A stretch of DNA of 64,000 nt. It comes from Polytrichum commune. Lineage: Eukaryota; Streptophyta; Polytrichopsida; Polytrichales; Polytrichaceae. Below the pieces are notes generated by a model. That model did not search any database, had not been told where the DNA came from, and was given only the letters and a program-made list of their open reading frames with translations. The position numbers were made by a program, and so were the translations under genes. Below, piece by piece: positions 57,546-64,000 of this stretch (positions within the stretch are counted from its first letter, which is position 1; every line of letters begins with the position of its first letter). The stretch spans positions 3,472,001-3,536,000 of the forward strand of contig OX485804.1 in assembly GCA_950295325.1 (NCBI GenBank). Direction: 5' to 3'.

Positions 57546-60500
57546 ACATGAATTGAAACTTGTTCAAGATTAGTCGGTCGTGATAGGAGACCTCCTTGAT
57601 GGATCCGGTCATCAAGAAAAAAGTGACGCACTAGTTGTAGGCATGTCAGATTCTCCTCTTGGAGTTAACCCTAAGTTTTAGCTTGATTTGATTTATTTAT
57701 TGACTTTATCTCATATCACAGGATAGAGGCATTGTGGATACTACCTTTGAGTGGTAATAAGGTCCGGGTAATGCAGGGTAGAACTTAATGGACAAGGTTT
57801 GGTGAAGCTTGGTGGAAGCTTGATGGAAGCTCAATGAAATTTTTAGTTTAAAATGAAAGAGCTAGTAATTGAAAATAAGTATTTTCAAAATATCATTTTA
57901 GGACAAAGCCTCTCATGGCAAAATCATATGTTCCCTTGTTTTCTATTTGCTAAGGCATATATGCCCTCAATTATACAATATGATGTTGTATATAGGATAA
58001 ATCAACCAAAGCGTTGGTTTAATCAGCCCCTCTTTTAGTATCGCAAAGCGAATAAGGGCAAGATGGTAGTACATTTTGTCAAAATTTACACTAATGCAAA
58101 TTACAACATGAGGAAGAAAACAACTATATTGATTGGCAAAATACTTGGTGTGACATGGGAGTGAGAAAACCTCATAACATACACCTGGAAGAAAAGCAAG
58201 TATCAACTCTAAGGTTGACATGCTTAAGTCCAACATAGCAATAAATCTAACCACCTATATTTGAGTGGTATGTGGTTAGGATGGATCTAAGAATGGCCAT
58301 CAAATAGGCATGTGATTAAAAAGAGATTGGATTACATGCTCAAAATATGCTAACCATTCTACGCACAATAGTCAACATGTTTAAAGGACTTATATGGCCA
58401 CTTAATGAGCACAAGAATCTTCATCACATAATGAGCAAGGTATTCATATGAACTTTGCAAAAGTATGAGGCAAATGCCTCTGGGCTTGATTTGGATATGT
58501 TAATTACCTAGATCTCACACTAATTGTAGGGGATGTGTAACTACATGTCTTGCGGTGGAGAATAGTGCCGGACCATAAGCACATATGCTTGAATTTGATG
58601 GTGGGGTTGGAAAACATGGTGGTAGTAATAATGCAGAGCTTACCGCAAAAATCCTACAAACGTTGTTTGGGGTGTTGGGAAGGAAGACTTAGAAGAGCAA
58701 GTTGAGCGACATCTTAAAATGAGTGCAACATAGAGAGACCGAGGATGGTGCAGGAACAATGCTCATGCAACAAGACAAGCATCCAATTTCTTGAACTCCC
58801 AAATCAAGAAAGGAATGAGAGTTGCTAAGGCAAAGAAGATGATAAGCAAGTGTACCAATAACAATTAAATTGTTGGTGAAGGTATAAAGCACAAACAAGT
58901 GATCATGTCACCTTGTAATGCAATAATGAGTGGTATAGCAAGAATACAAGGAGCAACATCAACAATGAACAAATAATGCAAGGGTGAGGATGTGCATGAC
59001 ATATTGGATATTATGACAACTCCTCAATTGAGGGCGTATGATGTTGAACATGTTTTATTGAAAGGGCACGGACATCTAGGTGGTGCAGTCTAGAATGAAA
59101 TGACAAGGTGGTAGTTTGATGTGGGAGTAAGGTTGTTCCCATGGCAACTCACTTGGAGACAATGACCTACACACCTTAGATAGAGTTACAAAAAAAATGC
59201 AAAGCGAACTATCCTCATGCTTGGAGTGAGAAAATGGGTGGGCACACATGTAAGAGTTCAATGACTTGCACCTATTACTCTTGTATGTACAAGAATTAAG
59301 ATACTGAACGTAGACAAGAGGGTGCGACTCACATGTAGTAACCATGGGAAATGTATACATGAAATGAAGCTAGGTAACAATAGCACAAAACTATGGAATT
59401 TCAAGAGATGTGCATTTGGTGATGATTTTGAGAAGGGCATGGTAGAAGGCAAGGCGTAGATCTAGAGCAAAGGGTTTGAAAGTAACACATGCCTTACAAA
59501 TGTAGAAGGTTATGTTGGAACGGTTTCATTGCTCAAGAGTAATATGATCTAGTAACTTAAGCATGGTCAGAGCAAGGAAAATGTGGAATATCCTATCATA
59601 CCCAACACCATCGACTAGGGAGGGGGGGGTCCCAACCATCGTAAGGAATTTTGCCTAGTATCATGATCCCCAACTTGTTCATTTAGGTTGATTGTATACA
59701 AAAAAAATGTTGATGTGTTGATGTGTTGATGATGAGACCATGGTGCAGACATAGTGATGTTCATGTTTATTGGTCATGTATACTAGCAAAAACATGACAG
59801 GAGTGGCCAATTTGTGGAGGTACGGGATGTAGATGGACCCAACAAAGTGTGTTAAACCAATTGCATGAACTTTAGCCCACGTTTAGTGACAATGCTCTTG
59901 TTTGCATATGAAATGTATAGTGGTAGTCATGTCAAGCAACCTCAAATGAAGTTAGAATATGGCATGTAGCTTGTCATGGCACTAAGTCATGAGTTTGCAA
60001 AATGCAGTGATCACTAGCATGCATTGCAACAATTATAACTATTACACAATTGGGTTCATCATGTGTGGTTGGCAAATTACAATTGCAATTAAACAAAGTT
60101 TGAATTTAACACATGCAATTATGAAACGTGGATTGTGATGGTGTTGTTAATTAAGTGAGCAAATCATGGTAGAAGAAAACGTGATGGTGCAAAAGCATCT
60201 AGCGATGGTTCAGTGGCATTGAGTATTCTAGGAGGTGTTCAATTAGGATGCGGGTGACAATATACATGCCATGCCCTTGAGAACCTTTGGACATGGGATG
60301 GTGCATGTATCAATGAGAACATGTTGTGATACATGAATGAATTTAAATTAGATGTATTTATCAATAACATTGTCGATATGAATGTTAGCAAAGAACATGG
60401 TGGCCCTTAGATGCAATAGTCAATCCATTGTTGAGCTCTTCCTTGATTGATTGTGCCACACCCCTCACCAAAAATTCCTTAAATGTTTTGTTGTTTGCCC

Positions 60501-61785
60501 ATTGTTTTGTCTACTTGGTTCACACTTCCAATTGAGGTGCACAAAATTTGGCTATGCGTTCGTCCTATCACAAGTGTTGTCGATAGAAGCGTCATCCAAT
60601 CGGGCTTGCACAAATGTGCGCATATTTTCACATTGTCTCTATCCACATGAACTATTACATGTATATGTATCTAATATGCATAGTCTATGATGTGTCGACC
60701 AAATTGCTAGAATCAAGTATTGTGAGTCCATGTTATATGTTGCAAGGCCGACATACAATATTTGCATGTTAAAGAATATTTCACTACATTTTCACCTCTT
60801 GGAGGAATACACCCAATCACCAATAAACCTTGGACGAGCACATCTACTAGACATACTTTAGATAATGTCATATGAAGTAAATGTGAGTATGACCAACAAT
60901 ATGGGAGATTCTGACGCACCCAAACAATCAAGGTATTGCATATGATGTACATAAAGTATTTATCACCAATACTACGGATACACATAACACACTAAATCAT
61001 AGTCCATGAAATGTGCTCTAAGCATGGATTCAAGACAACCACACATGCAAATTTAAGAATAAAATTGTGAACAACATTAGTGAATGTTCATAAATGCATA
61101 TAATTTATATACACTACAAACATTGCATTTATGAATGGACATTGCATTATACATATATGTGCATTTTGAATTGTAGAAAAATCATACATGGTGAGTTGAA
61201 AAGGAAAATCACGATGAATGCAAAGAAGCCTACAATGTTGAATACAACCACCTTGTACATGTGCGACTATGCACTTCAAGACGTTATCTCATGTAGCGTT
61301 GCACTAGCTCACATGTACTCCCAATTCTAAACCTGATATGATAAAATGGGTTTAGTATTTCAAATTGGTCAACATTGGAATGACATACAATAAATGTGAA
61401 AGTTTCTATCAACCGCAAATGTTAGAATTTCCTACCTGTGGTAATTATGGGTTTGTTGGCTTCTAGCACATACAAGAGAAGAACACATGCATGTGGACCA
61501 ATGAAAACAAATGTCTCAGGCTCAATGAAACAAACCTCTCACAAGTTTGTCACCAACTTTCACACTAACACTCATCAATCAAAACGATGAGTTGAAGAAC
61601 TCCGTTTGTTTTCCTTGTAATGTCAAATTATAATCGTAGACCATAGGAGAGATACAAAAAATATCCTCTCTCCTCCCCCGAGGTTCCTCTTATGCCAAAG
61701 GCATTACTTTTACTTTATATTTTCACATATAATAAAAGTGTTATATTCATAGCTCTATCTCTTAGTTCTACTATGAATCTTCTAT
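57546..61785. other. Long intergenic stretch
   Basis: About 4.2 kb of AT-rich DNA. Open frames are short and show no motif. A G-rich run lies near 59622-59632. Nothing else recognised. Confidence 0.35.
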
Positions 61786-61789
61786 CTTT

Positions 61790-62247
61790 GGTTCTTCTAG
61801 AACCTTCTTCCATCTTTGAACTCAATCTCATTCTTCTAGTTGGAACTGTTTAATTCCAACTTGATTCATCCATCATTTATTCTAGTTGAAACTGTCTAAT
61901 TCTAACTTGATTCATCCATCATTTATTCTAGTTGAAACTGTCTAATTCTAACTTGGTTCATCCAACCATTCTTCTAGTTGGAATTGTCTAATTCCAACTA
62001 GATCTATCTATTCATTGAGAGTTGTCTAACTCCAATGAATAGCATTCATCTTTCCAAATTTGGAGTGGTCTAACTCTACTGCGCCTCATCGAGAGTTGTC
62101 TAACTCATGTGCACATGTTCTCACTATGGAATGGTCTAATTCCAATGCACTAAACGCGGAGCTGTCTAACTCTAGTGCACATGTTGTCAATTTGGAGTTG
62201 TCTAACTCCAATCCATCCATCTTCAACTGGGAGGTGTCTAGCTCCCA
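61790..62247. repeat. Array of about 12 short hairpins with conserved GTCT loop
   Basis: Stem-loops at about 61790, 61840, 61886, 61932, 61978, 62010, 62060, 62092, 62127, 62158, 62192 and 62228. Best examples are TTGGAATTGTCTAATTCCAA (61978-61997) and TTGGAGTTGTCTAACTCCAA (62192-62211), each an 8-bp perfect stem with loop GTCT, and 62010-62040, a 13-bp stem with one bulged A. Stems differ between units but usually stay paired. The first units are exactly 46 bp apart, later ones about 31-36 bp. Units 2, 3 and 9 pair poorly. Confidence 0.8.
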
Positions 62248-62675
62248 TCATCCTCTACTTACACACTATCAATTATGGTTAGAATATTTAATCATCCATC
62301 AATATTTCTAGTTACCTTACACTCAACCAAGGAAAAACTTTAGCAACACCAAATATGACACTATTATTTAGCATCGCTACTTAGCAACACAAAACCCACA
62401 CAACCATGTAGTTCACCAAGAGCATCACGACGACGGCAGGGAGGCAAGCCACATCGGCATAGTAGAAGAGAGCAGGGGAAAGTTGTAAGCTCAAGAATAG
62501 CACGGTCCAATTTACGTTGCTTTCACAAGCATAGGCAAAGTGACATGAGAAACATGGTAATCATGAAGGAAAGGGGAATAAGCTTAAGTGGGGTGATAAA
62601 TGTAGGCATGGATGTGAGATATGTGACTGATTCGGGAGCTAGGTTGTGTTAGACACCTAACACATGCATTCCTTA
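62248..62675. other. Intergenic stretch
   Basis: Nothing recognised apart from the MITE target trinucleotide at its end. Confidence 0.3.
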
Positions 62676-63114
62676 GGGCCGCTTTACACCTAGAGGTCGG
62701 GCTGATTTGGTGGTATGAATTTTTAAATTAAAACATGCATGGTATGACATGGTCCGAGCTCATTGAATCGGGTGCACTCAAAATGGAAGGTCAATTCTTG
62801 ACCTTAGGGTGCATGTCAAATTTCAATAAAAAAACTTTCTTAAAAAAAGATTTTTTTAGCGAACCATATCCATTGGATTATGTGGAAATATGAACGGCTC
62901 TATGCTAGATTATGCTAGATCCGTTGGATTATGCTAGATTTATTGAATCAACCTAGCTTCTTGGCCCTAAGGCCTTTACATATGGGAAAATTGGCCCCCA
63001 TTATAATCTTATTATAATGTGTAGTTGAGGCCGGTCTCCAACCCAAAAGGGGCTGAAATTTCATGCAATCAACCTCAAAGGGAATTGGCATGGGCTCTAG
63101 GTGTAAAGTGGCCC
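62676..63114. mobile_element. Tourist-like (PIF/Harbinger) MITE, 439 bp, TTA target duplication
   Basis: The left end GGGCCGCTTTACACCTAGAG pairs with the right end over 20 bp with one mismatch. TTA flanks both sides exactly (62673-62675 and 63115-63117), the usual PIF/Harbinger target. The interior is non-coding. Confidence 0.85.
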
Positions 63115-63117
63115 TTA

Positions 63118-63670
63118 GGAGACCAATGGGTATTCACCATGGCACGGTGTCACTACACAATGGTCTTCCAAGATGCCACAAGTTATGCAACCTCTCGGCA
63201 ATAAGGTGTCACTAGAATTCAATCTTCTACTACATTGATTATTATCCCAATCATAGAGGGACAACTACTAGTGAGTGTGGGAAATTCGTGAAGGTGATAA
63301 TAAATTTTGATAAGCTATGAAATTCGTGCCACAAAAAGATCTAGGAAGCATTGTCCATCCCAATACTATTTATTACTCACTTTTGTATGTAAATTTTTTT
63401 ACCACTCTACAAACACTTTAGAGATTTGTTTATTTATTTTTATTTATTTTTGGTTGAAACGTATGGTAAATGAACATGTATTCATGAATTTAGTTTCACT
63501 CGGTAAAAAGTTCAACCCCTCACTAATTTGAAAATTTGGAAAATAATGTTTTGGGAATAGAAACCACACACACTGATTGGGATGATCACGGTGGTATGAG
63601 TTATCCGCACCAATTAGTGTTGAAACATGTGGAGCTAAGTGGTGTCGTTTCCTCTAGTGTCTCACACTAA
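63118..63670. other. Intergenic stretch
   Basis: Near 63567-63625 it holds a phrase similar to the inverted repeat of 40264-40487 (cactgattgggatgatca, accaattagtgtt). No gene recognised. Confidence 0.3.
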
Positions 63671-64000
63671 GGGCCTGTTTAGACTTGGGGCCAAGGCCAA
63701 TAAGAACGAAGGCCAATATGTCCCATGTGGCATGCAAATGGGCCCCCAACGCCATTAATAAGAAAGTAACCTAACTCCATTCATTGCTTTCATGTGTAAA
63801 CCTATTTAGGTGGGGTTGGGGCCATTTGGAAGCTGCAATTATGAGAGGTTTATCCACGTACCAATGTACTCATGAATTATTCTATGGATAATGATTAAAG
63901 TATAATAAATTTATAATTTCTCCCCTCCTATTCAATGCTCAAAGAATAAACTACTACAAGCAAATAAAAGCTCTGACAATAGCCTCAACTAGAGGGAAAT
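63671..64000. mobile_element. Probable left end of another Tourist-like MITE, cut by the window end
   Basis: Starts GGGCCTGTTTAGACTTGGGG directly after TAA (63668-63670), the usual Tourist/PIF start and target. No matching right end is found before 64000, so the element either continues beyond the window or is truncated. Confidence 0.5.

Noticed and set aside
62060-62311. Short repetitive protein over the hairpin array
   Set aside because: The reading (repeats of LSNS-type words) simply follows the tandem DNA repeat; stem pairing explains the sequence better than codons.

Overview
This is nuclear DNA of a green plant, most likely a land plant. It has GT-AG introns, two copies of the histone chaperone ASF1, a plant-type sugar/H+ symporter (STP family), a transmembrane-nine (TMN/TM9SF) gene with 13 exons, and many decayed plant-type mobile elements. 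Host genes are few (four in 64 kb) and sit in AT-rich intergenic DNA full of MITE-like fold-backs, a SINE and retroelement remnants. I cannot name the species. A seed-free plant or another plant with a TE-rich genome would fit.

Layout. 1-7348: the right-hand part of a Ty3/gypsy-type LTR retrotransposon whose left end lies outside the window. Its order is gag zinc knuckles, aspartic protease, a C5-cytosine DNA methyltransferase domain, reverse transcriptase, RNase H, integrase and a C-terminal PHD finger, followed by LTR-like sequence. 7641-9130: remnant of a different Ty3/gypsy element on the minus strand. 9870-14345: ASF1 copy A with duplicated upstream sequence. 14458-17115: decayed minus-strand coding remnant. 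17931-19140: nested tandem repeat. 22154-22613: tRNA-like SINE between 43-bp direct repeats. 23685-25645: decayed plus-strand coding remnant. 29799-32775: ASF1 copy B, a direct duplicate of the A locus. 33503-33726: MITE. 34703-37468: STP sugar transporter, minus strand. 38576-46502: minisatellite, several MITEs and a pogo/Tigger-like remnant. 50925-56269: TMN/TM9SF gene, minus strand. 57318-64000: dispersed repeat, an array of short hairpins, and Tourist-like MITEs.

The most interesting item is the retroelement at the left edge. It combines a DNA-methylation writer, placed between protease and reverse transcriptase, with a chromatin-reader-like PHD finger at the end of integrase. Both domains keep their recognisable catalytic or metal-binding residues, although this copy is broken by two frame changes and three in-frame stops. 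The stops fall at module borders, and one (TAG at 3228) matches the UAG-CAR-YYA readthrough context known from plant viruses. DNA methyltransferase capture by retrotransposons has been reported from dinoflagellates and charophyte algae (de Mendoza et al. 2018, from memory). I do not recall the combination with a PHD finger.

Other points worth attention are the covarying hairpin array at 61790-62247, an 18-nt in-frame microexon in the TMN gene, the recent ASF1 duplication, and the unusually long direct repeats around the SINE. All homology statements rest on motif recognition by eye; no database search was run.
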